A stretch of 46,899 bases of DNA from JAAETI01 sp964195945 (lineage in GTDB: Bacteria > Actinomycetota > Acidimicrobiia > Spongiisociales > UBA5794), in contig CAXMRC010000187.1 in the NCBI GenBank assembly GCA_964195945.1, positions 1-46,899 on the forward strand. Direction: 5' to 3'. The position numbers and the translations under genes are program-made. Below are positions 1-7,861 of the stretch, piece after piece. The notes beneath the pieces are model-generated. The model did no database searches. It saw nothing but the letters and a program-made list of their open reading frames with translations, and had not been told where the DNA came from. Position 1 is the first letter of the stretch, and each line of letters opens with the position of its first letter.

Positions 1-33
1 GTATAAGGCGCTCACGGACGCCAGACGCGTTTT
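1..33. repeat. Right arm of a dispersed hairpin element, cut by the window edge
   Basis: The first 26 bases match 24 of 26 positions of the segment at 15931-15956, which is the loop and right arm of a complete hairpin. In addition, bases 11-30 are the exact reverse complement of the left arm of that other copy (15907-15926). The matching left arm of this copy should therefore lie just outside the window. It sits directly after the 3' end of the minus-strand ABC ATPase gene, so it probably acts as its terminator. Whether it is a REP-like family or just two related terminators cannot be told from two copies. Confidence 0.6.
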
Positions 34-39
34 CGCGGG

Positions 40-798
40 CTATTCGACTTCGATGGCTCGCAGAAAACGCCTGGTTCTTTCGTGGACTGGATTTACCAGG
101 ATCTCGCGAGGTGGGCCGTCTTCGACGATCACGCCCCCGTCCATGAAGATGACCCGGTCGGCGACCTGCAGGGCAAATGTCATCTCGTGAGTAACGACAA
201 CCATCGTCATCCCGTCGTCGGCGAGCTCACGCATCACGTCGAGGACCTCGCCGATCAGCTCAGGATCGAGAGCGCTGGTCGGCTCGTCGAACAGCATCAT
301 GTCGGGATTCATACATAGGGCGCGAGCGATAGCGACCCGCTGTTGCTGGCCACCTGACAGCCGCGAGGGATGCTCGTTGATCTTGTCACTCAACCCGACT
401 CGCGTCAGCATTTCTTCGGCAATCCGGGTGGCCTCATCCGTGTCACGCCCGAGGACTTTGCGCTGTGCGATCCTGAGGTTTCGCAACACCGTCAGGTGCG
501 GGAAGAGATTGAACTGTTGAAACACCATCCCGATCCGGGTGCGCACCGCATCGACATCAGACTCAGGATCGGTGATGTCGATCCCCTCGATGTAAATGTG
601 GCCGGCGGTTGGCTCTTCAAGACGGTTAACACACCGCAAGAGAGTTGACTTGCCAGAACCCGACGGGCCGATGAGACACACCACTTCTCCGGCGGCGACC
701 TCAAAATCTATACCACGCAGAACCTCTAGATCCCCAAAGCTCTTGTGCAGATCGCGGATCTGAATAGGTGGCGCATTGCTATCTGGTTGCATTGTCAT
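40..798 (-). CDS. Polar amino acid ABC transporter, ATP-binding protein
   Basis: ATPase subunit of a polar amino acid (PAAT/GlnQ type) importer, acting on the inner face of the membrane. It has Walker A GPSGSGKST (residues 44-52), a Q-loop (about 94), signature LSGGQ (147-151), Walker B MMLFDE (167-172) and the switch His at 204, a complete set in a family-typical 252 residues. I chose the ATG at 796-798 because it overlaps the permease stop codon in an ATGA arrangement (795-798), a sign of translational coupling. A longer reading to 840 would run deep into the permease gene. It is the last gene of a binding protein-permease-ATPase operon. Substrate (glutamate, glutamine or similar) is inferred from the family only. 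Confidence 0.93.
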   Translation of the reverse strand: MTMQPDSNAPPIQIRDLHKSFGDLEVLRGIDFEVAAGEVVCLIGPSGSGKSTLLRCVNRLEEPTAGHIYIEGIDITDPESDVDAVRTRIGMVFQQFNLFPHLTVLRNLRIAQRKVLGRDTDEATRIAEEMLTRVGLSDKINEHPSRLSGGQQQRVAIARALCMNPDMMLFDEPTSALDPELIGEVLDVMRELADDGMTMVVVTHEMTFALQVADRVIFMDGGVIVEDGPPREILVNPVHERTRRFLRAIEVE

Positions 799-1589
799 CG
801 TGCGGCCGCCGTTCTCTTCTCCAACCTCGACACCAGCCACGTGAGTGGCAACGTGATCGCGAGGTAGACCGCCGCAATCACCACCAGCGGGGTGCCGTTG
901 AACTTGGCTGTCATCAGGTCACGGCCGAATTTCGTCAGCTCCTTGGATGCCGGCGTGGTGCCAAGGACAAAGAACAAGGAAGTGTCCTTAATCAACAGGA
1001 CAAGCTCATTAGTGAGTGGTGGAATGATGACACGAAACGCCTGCGGCAACACGATGTACATCATCGCGGTAGTCCAACTCATGCCAAGCGATCGTGCGGC
1101 TTCCATCTGGCCCCGCGGGACTGCCTCGATTCCAGCTCGGATCGTCTCCGCCATATAGGCGGCAGCGACGAGTCCCAGACCAATAGCGCCTTGACCCAGG
1201 GTCCCTCCGGGAACGCGGATCCCGAGGGCAATCGGAATCGCAAAAGCCACAAAGATAATCGTCACCAAGGCGGGAAGACCACGAAACAGCTCAATGTAGG
1301 TGATCGCTACCCAGCGATACAGCCTTATAGATGACAACTTCATCAGGGCGAGGGTGAGCGCCAATACGAGTCCGAAGGCGAACGCCGAGGCGGTATAGAG
1401 GACGGTATTCAAGGCCGCAGTGGACAGCACCTCAGGGAACATGTCGGCGGCGATCTCCGCGTTGAAGAAGGAGGTCCGGATCTTGCTCCAGTCGGCCAGC
1501 AAGGCAAAGACTCCGAAAAACAGGATCAGGACGCCGTACATTGAGAACCTGATCAGCTTCTGACGTGTGCTTCGTTTCACAGAACCCAC
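795..1589 (-). CDS. Polar amino acid ABC transporter, permease
   Basis: Membrane subunit of the same importer, about 264 residues. It has an N-terminal membrane segment, then the HisM/GlnP-type core with several hydrophobic helices. The conserved cytoplasmic EAA loop that docks the ATPase is visible (AGIEAVPRGQMEAARSLG). The assigned start is GTG at 1587-1589; a second GTG nine bases in is possible. Only one permease gene is present, so the channel is expected to be a homodimer. It lies between the binding protein (72-nt gap holding a strong stem-loop) and the ATPase (4-nt overlap). Confidence 0.92.
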   Translation of the reverse strand: MGSVKRSTRQKLIRFSMYGVLILFFGVFALLADWSKIRTSFFNAEIAADMFPEVLSTAALNTVLYTASAFAFGLVLALTLALMKLSSIRLYRWVAITYIELFRGLPALVTIIFVAFAIPIALGIRVPGGTLGQGAIGLGLVAAAYMAETIRAGIEAVPRGQMEAARSLGMSWTTAMMYIVLPQAFRVIIPPLTNELVLLIKDTSLFFVLGTTPASKELTKFGRDLMTAKFNGTPLVVIAAVYLAITLPLTWLVSRLEKRTAAAR

Positions 1590-1599
1590 TATCTATGAC

Positions 1600-1629
1600 A
1601 TGAGGGAGACCCTAGTGGGTCTCCCTCAT
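1600..1629 (-). terminator. Intercistronic stem-loop between binding protein and permease genes
   Basis: A perfect 13-bp inverted repeat (1600-1612 with 1617-1629) with a TAGT loop. No U-tract follows on the minus strand, so it is more likely a partial terminator or an RNA-stabilising stem that keeps the upstream binding-protein message in excess, as is common in ABC importer operons. The role is inferred. Confidence 0.6.
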
Positions 1630-1660
1630 CGCGTGCTCAGCTAGAGCAGAGGATCGGTGC

Positions 1661-2431
1661 TTACCCGAACCACTTGGCAAAGATGGAGTCGTAGGTGCCG
1701 TTGCCGCGGATTGCGGCAATTGCATCGTTGACTGCTTCGAGCAAGGCCTCTTTGCCCTCTTCCTGGACGGCAAAACCGTACTGCTCACCGGTCGGATACG
1801 TCTCGACGACCGTGACGCTGGCGTCCTGGGTCGTCCGGTACCCGTTAACGGGAAGGTCTTGCAGAATCCCATCAACCGCACCCGATTCAAGAGCTAGGAA
1901 CAGGTCGCCGCCGTTATCGAAGGACACAATCTCTATACCCTCAGGAGAGTTGTCCTTGGCATATTCCTCACCGGTGGTACCCGACTGAACACCCAGGTTC
2001 ATGCCGACGAGATCACCGAGAGCACTAAACCCAGAATCGCCCTTGACCAGAAGCGACTGATCCGCATCGAAATACGGCGCCGCAAAGTCGACGGCTTCTT
2101 CACGGTCTGCGGTGATGGTGATCGCCGACGCCGCGATGTCGCATTGGTTCGCCGACATGGCGCTGCCGCTGGTAATCGCGGTGAACCCCGTTGCCAGGAC
2201 CTCAAGCTCAAGATCAAGCTCGGCTGCAATGGCTTCGATTACCTCGATATCGAATCCGGTGTACTCACCATCGACCTCATACTCGAATGGCTCATACGGG
2301 ATCTCCGAGCAAACGGTCAATGTGCCTTCCTTAACCAGGTTGAGCTCACCGCCGCCATCATCGCTGCTGCAAGCCGAGGCTATTAGGGCAAACGCAAGGG
2401 CCGCCATGAGCAGGTAACTAAATCTTTTCAT
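1661..2431 (-). CDS. Amino acid ABC transporter, substrate-binding lipoprotein
   Basis: Extracytoplasmic binding protein of family 3 (SBP_bac_3), 256 residues. The N-terminus is a lipoprotein signal peptide with lipobox LIASAC and lipid-modified Cys21, followed by a Ser/Asp/Gly linker. The mature part starts with the usual TVCSEIPYEPFEY-type strand and contains the DIAASAITITADREE region seen in glutamate/glutamine/cystine binders. A clear Shine-Dalgarno sequence (AAGGAGG) precedes the ATG. It is first in the operon with the permease and ATPase. It is divergent from the ArsR gene, but with about 200 bp between them I see no proof of shared control. Confidence 0.93.
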   Translation of the reverse strand: MKRFSYLLMAALAFALIASACSSDDGGGELNLVKEGTLTVCSEIPYEPFEYEVDGEYTGFDIEVIEAIAAELDLELEVLATGFTAITSGSAMSANQCDIAASAITITADREEAVDFAAPYFDADQSLLVKGDSGFSALGDLVGMNLGVQSGTTGEEYAKDNSPEGIEIVSFDNGGDLFLALESGAVDGILQDLPVNGYRTTQDASVTVVETYPTGEQYGFAVQEEGKEALLEAVNDAIAAIRGNGTYDSIFAKWFG

Positions 2432-2592
2432 TTCCCATCCTCCTTTGGACCAGCCGAGCCCAGCCGGCCGATAGGTTCGAGCTTAGGCAGGCGCTGCGGA
2501 TCTGACCTATTCGGCCCGCCGCCTATTTCTCGATCCTGGCGGTCCATTTGGTCGCGCACGACTTGATTGCCCGATCGATCGACAAGACATAT

Positions 2593-2634
2593 TCGCAATT
2601 TGCGATACTCGCTAATGCATCGCATTATGGGGCC
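2593..2634 (+). promoter_or_regulatory. Promoter with two palindromic operators for the ArsR gene
   Basis: A -35-like TTGCGA (2600-2605) and a -10-like CATTAT (2623-2628) are spaced by 17 nt, and the ATG of the regulator starts 6 nt after the -10, so the message is probably leaderless. A perfect palindrome TCGCAA-T-TTGCGA (2593-2605) covers the -35 and a second, TAATGC-atc-GCATTA (2613-2627), covers the -10. This is what an autorepressed ArsR/SmtB promoter should look like. The repeats are seen; repressor binding is inferred. Confidence 0.6.
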
Positions 2635-2946
2635 ATGAGTTCAGTCAAGAGCGAGATGATTCGCCTCCACGCACATGTCTGCAAGGGCCTAGCTGATCCC
2701 AAGCGACTCTTGATCATCGATGCCCTCCGTGACGGGGAAGTAACGGTGACCGATCTGGTCGACGCACTCGAAATCCCCCAGGCCAATGTTTCACAGCACC
2801 TTGCGGTGCTTCGGGACAAGGGCCTAGTGACGTCCCGGCGCGATGGGCAGTGGGCCTACTACTCGCTGACCTCGCCCAAGATCGTCGAAGCGGTTGATCT
2901 GCTCCGTGCGGTGATGCAGGAACAGCTTGGCGCGGCCAACGTCTAA
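2635..2946 (+). CDS. ArsR/SmtB-family winged-helix repressor
   Basis: Small transcriptional regulator of 103 residues. LADPKRLLIIDAL begins the typical ArsR fold, VTVTDLVDALEIPQANVSQH (about 37-56) forms the helix-turn-helix, and RRDGQWAYYSL (about 68-78) is the wing. The classic ELCVCDL metal site is absent; one Cys (Cys16) is present, so the ligand is unknown and could be a redox or sulfur signal, or a metal bound elsewhere. I chose ATG 2635 because the fold starts there and a good promoter lies directly upstream; an extended reading to 2548 would run through the promoter. No target gene other than itself is obvious. Confidence 0.85.
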   Translation: MSSVKSEMIRLHAHVCKGLADPKRLLIIDALRDGEVTVTDLVDALEIPQANVSQHLAVLRDKGLVTSRRDGQWAYYSLTSPKIVEAVDLLRAVMQEQLGAANV

Positions 2947-2947
2947 G

Positions 2948-2986
2948 TACGCGAGAAGGGCGCAACTAGTGCGCCCTTCTCGCGTA
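2948..2986. terminator. Bidirectional terminator between convergent genes
   Basis: A perfect 17-bp inverted repeat (2948-2964 with 2970-2986) with a 5-nt loop begins 1 nt after the stop codon of the ArsR gene and lies before the 3' end of the minus-strand lipoprotein gene. The U-tract is poor on both sides, but the stem is strong and the position is right for stopping both transcripts. Confidence 0.75.
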
Positions 2987-3004
2987 CCTCTCTTGCGGGT
3001 CGTT

Positions 3005-3805
3005 CTACCCAACCGGATCGATGGGCGGAGCATCCAATGAGGTCGGGGCGCTGTTGACCGCATCGGCGGCGGTCTTGTCCTTGCGCCTCTTCACGGCAGT
3101 CGCGCCAACTCCGACAACAGCAATCGCCGCGATCGCCGCGGCGCCCAAGATCAGCGCAGAGTTACTACCACCGGTGCTGGACACGGCCTCATAGGTGCCG
3201 CCGTCATCGGAGAGTCCGACGTTCCAAGTGAGTGTGTTGCCGTCAACCTCGTCGGCGTTGTTCTCACCGATTTCGCCGGGCAGCACGAGCCGGAAACGAA
3301 TCTCGAACAGGTCCTCGATCAAACTTGAAGCGTCGAGCCCTGAGAACAGATCTTCGCTACCCGAATCGTCAAGAGCGCCGGCAAGCTCGTCGTCGAGACC
3401 GGTGACATCCACCTGGAATCGGAACTCATCACCCTCGTGGGTAAGCCCAAAGTCTTGAAGAAAGTCGGTGCCGATCCCGGTATCTGCGGTTTCACCAAGC
3501 TCACCAATCCGACGATCCAGATCCTCGAATGATGTGAAATCGGCACTGATCCGTACACCCTCGAAACCATCTTCCGTGACCTCTTCCACCGTCCAGCCTT
3601 CTGGCACGTCTTCGAGGCCCTCGGTGAAGTTGAGGTCATCTCCGCCACTCTGCTCGGACAGTTGCCGAAGCTCTTCATCAAGGCCTACGAAAAGCGTGAA
3701 GGTTCCCGACTCGTCTTCGTTGACGTCCACCCCAATATCGAATCTGATTGTGCATGCCGACAGAGCAAGTGTCAGCAGTAGGAATAGCGGGACATAGCGT
3801 TTCAC
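3005..3805 (-). CDS. LppM-like lipoprotein with C-terminal membrane anchor
   Basis: A 266-residue exported protein. The signal peptide ends in the lipobox LALSAC (Cys18). The next segment (FDIGVDVNEDESGTFTL and onward) has the beta-strand pattern of the LppM domain of actinobacteria, and there are many Asp/Glu residues, including a DSGSEDLFSG loop. A hydrophobic helix rich in Ala/Ile/Val (about 218-238) and a KRRKDK stop-transfer follow, so the protein would be held at both ends. Family members are linked to cell-envelope biology; the exact role is unknown. It converges with the ArsR gene and diverges from mobA. Confidence 0.75.
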   Translation of the reverse strand: MKRYVPLFLLLTLALSACTIRFDIGVDVNEDESGTFTLFVGLDEELRQLSEQSGGDDLNFTEGLEDVPEGWTVEEVTEDGFEGVRISADFTSFEDLDRRIGELGETADTGIGTDFLQDFGLTHEGDEFRFQVDVTGLDDELAGALDDSGSEDLFSGLDASSLIEDLFEIRFRLVLPGEIGENNADEVDGNTLTWNVGLSDDGGTYEAVSSTGGSNSALILGAAAIAAIAVVGVGATAVKRRKDKTAADAVNSAPTSLDAPPIDPVG

Positions 3806-3879
3806 GGTGGTGATCTCCCCGAATGGATGTACGGCCCATTATCGGCCCTGTTGACAAGAATCTTGACCAATCAACGCGT

Positions 3880-3908
3880 CCGACATTCTGTGACGATGCC
3901 GATACCCT
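3880..3908 (+). promoter_or_regulatory. Predicted leaderless promoter of mobA
   Basis: CCGACA (3880-3885) and TACCCT (3903-3908) are spaced by 17 nt, and the GTG start follows the -10 by 7 nt. A TTGACA at 3851 is too far upstream for this -10. Confidence 0.35.
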
Positions 3909-3915
3909 AGGGCAC

Positions 3916-4488
3916 GTGAGAAGTGTTACCGGAGTAATCCTGGCGGGCGGACAAGCAACACGCATGGGCCGTGACAAAGCGCTCGTCGAGTTCCGCGGTA
4001 AACCAATGGTCGACCATGTGGTCAGCGCTATTGCAGCGGCCGGTCTCGAAGTACTGGTGGTGGGACGCGTCGGGCCGGTGGCCGGAGTCGCGGCTATCCC
4101 CGACATTGGAGACATCGGCGGTGGACCGGCAGTCGGTTTGCTAACTGCGTTCCGCCACATCGAGACAAATGATCTTCTGCTCGTCGCCGTAGACCAACCG
4201 CAGATCCGGCCGGAAACTATCACTGCGCTGCTGGCTCAACCCGGCGATGCAGTGATCCCAGTGGCCGACGGACACCCCCAGGTGACCTGCGCTCTTTACC
4301 GCCGCGAGAGCCACCAAGCGTTGGAGGCGGACCTCGCATCCGGACAAACGAAACTGCGCCGGATACTGGACCACCTTGATACAACCTATGTCGACGAGCC
4401 CACCTGGTCGGCTTGGGGCGAAGATGGCCGCTCCTGGATGAGCCTGGATACACCGCAAGCGGTTCGCGACGCCGAAGCTCTACGCTGA
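3916..4488 (+). CDS. mobA: Molybdenum cofactor guanylyltransferase-like protein (MobA)
   Basis: Nucleotidyltransferase of the MobA/GlmU-N fold, 190 residues, that would transfer GMP to molybdopterin to make the guanine dinucleotide cofactor in the cytoplasm. The nucleotide-binding motif LAGGQATRMGRDKA starts at residue 9 and the metal-binding Asp lies in VAVDQPQIRP. I chose the GTG at 3916 since it puts this motif at the usual distance from the N-terminus and follows a -10-like element; a reading from ATG 3823 adds 31 residues with no family match. MobA relatives that make CDP- or other dinucleotides cannot be excluded. The downstream crotonase starts 4 nt after its stop. Confidence 0.8.
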   Translation: MRSVTGVILAGGQATRMGRDKALVEFRGKPMVDHVVSAIAAAGLEVLVVGRVGPVAGVAAIPDIGDIGGGPAVGLLTAFRHIETNDLLLVAVDQPQIRPETITALLAQPGDAVIPVADGHPQVTCALYRRESHQALEADLASGQTKLRRILDHLDTTYVDEPTWSAWGEDGRSWMSLDTPQAVRDAEALR

Positions 4489-4492
4489 TCCA

Positions 4493-5350
4493 ATGAGCGA
4501 GAGCACTTATCCCCCTTCCGACGTGATTTCAGTTGAGCGCCGTGACCATATTGCCATCGTCTGGCTCGACCGGCCCGACAAGCGCAACGCCATGGCTCCC
4601 GATTTTTGGACAGGGTTCCCGTCCGTAATGGATGTCCTGAGCGATGACCCAGACGTGCGCGTAGTCGTCATTGCTGCAAGAGGAGAGTCCTTCACAGTTG
4701 GTCTCGATCTGATGGCATTTGGTCCGGCTGTAATGGCGGGTGACATCGCAGCGATCGCGGGCACCGCGTCCGCATCGGAAGTCGGGAAGCGACTCAACAC
4801 CTACCGCCAGATCAAGCTTATGCAACACACGTTCTCGTCAATCGCCGACAACGCCAAACCCGTGATCGCAGCAATTCATGGACACTGCATCGGCGCAGGA
4901 GTCGACCTCACCACTGCCTGCGATATCCGCCTGGCTGCAACCGACACCGTGTTCTCAGTACGCGAGACCAAGATTGCAATGGTCGCCGATGTTGGGACGC
5001 TGCAGCGTCTCCCTTACATCATCGATCCCGGGCGGGTCGCCGAGCTCGTCTACACAGGTCGTGATTGGGACGCTGCGGAGGCGCTGGAGATGGGGTACGT
5101 GACGGCGGTTTACAACGACGCCGCAGCAGTTCTGGCCGCAGCCCTGGCATTGGCTGAGCAAATCGCCGCAAATTCGCCACTTGCCGTCCAAGGCAGCAAG
5201 GCCGTGCTCAACGCCTCCAGAAAACGCAAGGTTCAGGAAGACCTCGACAGTGTGGCGCTTTGGAACGCAGCGTTCTTGTACTCAGACGATCTCGGCGAGG
5301 CCATCAAGGCCTTTATGGAAAGACGGCCACCGGAGTACAAGGGCCAGTAG
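4493..5350 (+). CDS. Crotonase, delta3,5-delta2,4-dienoyl-CoA isomerase type
   Basis: Enoyl-CoA hydratase/isomerase superfamily protein of 285 residues. The oxyanion-hole loops are visible (GESFTVGLDL and HGHCIGAGVD). The three acidic residues that distinguish dienoyl-CoA isomerase (ECH1) from ordinary hydratases are all present: Asp138 in GAGVDLTTACDIR, Glu158 in FSVRETKI and Asp166 in VADVGTLQRLP. The likely reaction is shifting double bonds of 3,5-dienoyl-CoA to 2,4-dienoyl-CoA during degradation of unsaturated fatty acids. It begins 4 nt after mobA, probably co-transcribed, without functional logic I can see. Confidence 0.85.
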   Translation: MSESTYPPSDVISVERRDHIAIVWLDRPDKRNAMAPDFWTGFPSVMDVLSDDPDVRVVVIAARGESFTVGLDLMAFGPAVMAGDIAAIAGTASASEVGKRLNTYRQIKLMQHTFSSIADNAKPVIAAIHGHCIGAGVDLTTACDIRLAATDTVFSVRETKIAMVADVGTLQRLPYIIDPGRVAELVYTGRDWDAAEALEMGYVTAVYNDAAAVLAAALALAEQIAANSPLAVQGSKAVLNASRKRKVQEDLDSVALWNAAFLYSDDLGEAIKAFMERRPPEYKGQ

Positions 5351-5702
5351 GAAGACAATTGCGAGGGTCGGAGACGCCCCGGCTAACTCGCATGTCCTCT
5401 CGACACGATCGGCAGCAACCGGAATCCCCCAGAGCAGCAGTCCTGTGCCTCGACACCTCGCACAGCCGTGCTCATGCGACCCGGCCCGGCTACTGCGACC
5501 CAGCATGGATCGCCTTGAACCCACAGTTGGCTAGTCACAAGACACGACCACTAATTGTGGCTGTACGCCTACAGACAGTGCAGTACCTTGAGATAGATAC
5601 TGCAGGAGTGCCAACGACACGACCCGCCCTGCAGCTCCGACAAGACATCCGACAACGAGGCCGAGACCGACCTGACGGGCAGATCGGACATGGGGGAAAA
5701 AG
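5351..5702 (+). promoter_or_regulatory. Intergenic region before the polysaccharide operon
   Basis: 352 bp without a convincing gene. It holds a short inverted repeat TGCAGTA (5579-5585) and TACTGCA (5598-5604) with a 12-nt spacer, and a purine-rich ribosome binding site (GGGGGAAAAAG, 5692-5702) directly before the TTG start at 5703. The promoter of the operon should lie here, but I cannot pick out a clear -35/-10 pair. Confidence 0.3.
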
Positions 5703-7232
5703 TTGGACACAGAGACGTCCACCACACCTGACTCCAAGCATGCGATGGCGCTGGTCATCGTCTTGGGCGCCATCGTTCGACTCATTGACCTCGGGTACCA
5801 GAGCTACTCGATGGATGAGCTGTGGGAGTTGACCATCGTCCATCTCCCCGCGGGTGAGATAGTTGGAGTCGGTGACGGATTCCCTCCGCTGTTTCACCTT
5901 ATCTTCCGTGGGCTCCTCGTGGGCGGACTCGGGGATGAGTCCGGCCGAATCCTGTCGGCGGTCCTCGGAATCGCAACCGTCTGGGTGACGGGGCGTCTCG
6001 GACGCAAGATCAATGCCAGAGTCGGGATCGCATCCGCGCTTGCGATAGCGATAGCCCCGCTTCTCGTCCTGCTGTCGAAGGAGGGGCGAGCCTATGGCCT
6101 CTTCATCCTGCTTGCCGGTTTGCTCTTGCTCGCGACGTGGAACGTCATCGACTCAAACTCAACGTCATCGTGGGTCTCCCTCGGTGTAGTCAGCACGATG
6201 GGCATGTATACGCACTACATGTTCTCGCTCGCCCTGGCCAGCGCCGCGACAGTGCTCATCTGGAACTTCCGACATGGCGTATCGATCCGTCGCTGGATCA
6301 TCACTAACGCCACTGTCGCCGTGTTCCTAATACCGCTGGTTCTTATCGCTGTCGTCGACTTCGAACTCGATGCATCCAACAGCTACTCATCAACAGTTGA
6401 CCTACCCGCCATCGCCTATGCAGGCCTATCCCTATTCACCGGCTTCACGCTCGGACCGGCAACGAGAGCGTTGCACACCGCGACCACTGGCGATGCGTTC
6501 ATCAGTGCGCTGCCTTGGATTGTGCTGATCGGCCTGTCCGGCGGGTATCTCGCCTACCACGGCTGGAGAGCAATGACCTCTGAGTGGCGGCTGCGCTTGG
6601 CCGTACCCTTGATCGTTCCAATTGCACTGCTCTCGGTGTTCTCCATTGCCGTCGGAGTCGCCTTCCGGGTTCGGTACCTCTCCTGGCTGGTCATCCCGCT
6701 CGGAATTTGGCTGGCAATCGGATACGACCGCGCCAAGGGCATCACCCGCTATGTCGCCGCAGGGGCCCTGATCATGATCGCAACCATCGCGATGATCACC
6801 AGAGTCACAGTGAACGACTACGAAGTAGAGGACGCCAGACTCGCAGCCGAATACGTCGCCGAAAACCCTGGCATGCCGGTTGTCGCTATGGCCTGGTACA
6901 TGGCGCGGCCCATCGAGTACTACATCAATCCCGACGTTGCGACAATCCTTCCCGCCGACCAAGGCTATGGGCGGTTCGACTACCACGAGGCGCTAGACAA
7001 TCGGGTGGTCCCGATACCGTCCCCGCGGTCACCTGATCCGTCGCTATCCGAACAACTGGCGGTATTCGACGCGACCGTTGCAGTCGGCGAGGAATACCTA
7101 TTTGTCTACAGCCGCGAATTTCACGGTGACCCCGATGGCCAATTCTTGAGCCTTCGCGAAGCGGCCGATGGTCTGGTGCCGGTAGCCGAATACGCCGGAA
7201 TAACAATCTATCGCGGAACCCACGGGAACTAA
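5703..7232 (+). CDS. GT-C type membrane glycosyltransferase (GT39/PMT-like)
   Basis: A 509-residue polytopic membrane protein of the PMT_2/ArnT-like GT-C class, which uses lipid-linked sugars on the outer side of the membrane. After a short cytoplasmic N-terminus and a first helix comes a loop with the acidic SYSMDELWE motif, which matches the catalytic Asp/Glu site of the class. About ten further hydrophobic helices follow, then a soluble domain from about residue 370 (AAEYVAENPGMPVVAM). The TTG start is supported by the strong ribosome binding site; an ATG at 5745 is the alternative. It is first in the polysaccharide operon. Its donor and acceptor are unknown. Confidence 0.8.
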   Translation: MDTETSTTPDSKHAMALVIVLGAIVRLIDLGYQSYSMDELWELTIVHLPAGEIVGVGDGFPPLFHLIFRGLLVGGLGDESGRILSAVLGIATVWVTGRLGRKINARVGIASALAIAIAPLLVLLSKEGRAYGLFILLAGLLLLATWNVIDSNSTSSWVSLGVVSTMGMYTHYMFSLALASAATVLIWNFRHGVSIRRWIITNATVAVFLIPLVLIAVVDFELDASNSYSSTVDLPAIAYAGLSLFTGFTLGPATRALHTATTGDAFISALPWIVLIGLSGGYLAYHGWRAMTSEWRLRLAVPLIVPIALLSVFSIAVGVAFRVRYLSWLVIPLGIWLAIGYDRAKGITRYVAAGALIMIATIAMITRVTVNDYEVEDARLAAEYVAENPGMPVVAMAWYMARPIEYYINPDVATILPADQGYGRFDYHEALDNRVVPIPSPRSPDPSLSEQLAVFDATVAVGEEYLFVYSREFHGDPDGQFLSLREAADGLVPVAEYAGITIYRGTHGN

Positions 7233-7279
7233 GGGGAAGTCGTGTTGCCAACGATCAACGACCAAGAGGAACACACATC

Positions 7280-7861
7280 ATGATCGCCGACGACGCTCGC
7301 GTAGAGCCAGGAACTCATGTCGGACGCGGGACCTACATCTGGCATCTTGCCCACATTCGTGAGGGAGCCGTGATCGGAGCGAATTGCGTCATCGGCGGTG
7401 GCGTATTCATCGACGCCGGCGTAACAATTGGCGACAACTGCAAGATTCAGAACACCGCACAGGTCTTCGCACCGGCAACCATCGGTGACGGCGTCTTCAT
7501 CGGGCCAGGCGCGATTCTCACCAACGACAAGACACCGCGGGCGATCAATCCCGACCTTGGTGCGAAGTCCGCAGCGGACTGGACGCACCACGGTGTTGCT
7601 GCGAACACAGGTGCCAGCGTCGGAGCCGGCGCCGTGATCGTCGCAGGCGTCACGATCGGGCGGTGGGCGATGGTCGCCGCCGGCGCTGTTGTAACCCGGA
7701 ATGTGCTCGACCACGAGTTAGTGGCAGGTGTGCCCGCACGACACCTCGGATGGGTCGGAAGCGACGGGCAGCGTCTCCTAGCTGATGGCGGATCATGGAT
7801 AGGCGCAAATGGGGTCCGCTACGTCATAGACGACAGCGGGCTCTCGGAGGCAAACGAATGA
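7280..7861 (+). CDS. wbpD: WbpD-like UDP-sugar N-acetyltransferase
   Basis: Left-handed beta-helix (hexapeptide repeat) acyltransferase, 193 residues. Repeats such as VIGANCVIGGGVFIDAGVTI and GASVGAGAVIVAGVTIGR are clear, as is the ending VAGVPARHLGWV typical of WbpD/WlbB. Members acetylate the 3-amino group of UDP-2-acetamido-3-amino-2,3-dideoxyglucuronate. The following genes encode the matching aminotransferase, dehydrogenase and epimerase, which strongly supports this assignment. The start is preceded by AGAGGA. Its stop overlaps the ATG of the next gene (ATGA). Confidence 0.88.
   Translation: MIADDARVEPGTHVGRGTYIWHLAHIREGAVIGANCVIGGGVFIDAGVTIGDNCKIQNTAQVFAPATIGDGVFIGPGAILTNDKTPRAINPDLGAKSAADWTHHGVAANTGASVGAGAVIVAGVTIGRWAMVAAGAVVTRNVLDHELVAGVPARHLGWVGSDGQRLLADGGSWIGANGVRYVIDDSGLSEANE

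Noticed and set aside
3851..3856. Perfect TTGACA as the -35 for mobA
   Set aside because: No -10-like hexamer at 16-19 nt; the -10 near the start codon is too far away.
6830..6841. GGACGCCAGACT, matching the arm of the dispersed hairpin
   Set aside because: It lies in the coding sequence of the GT-C gene with no matching second arm; chance match.
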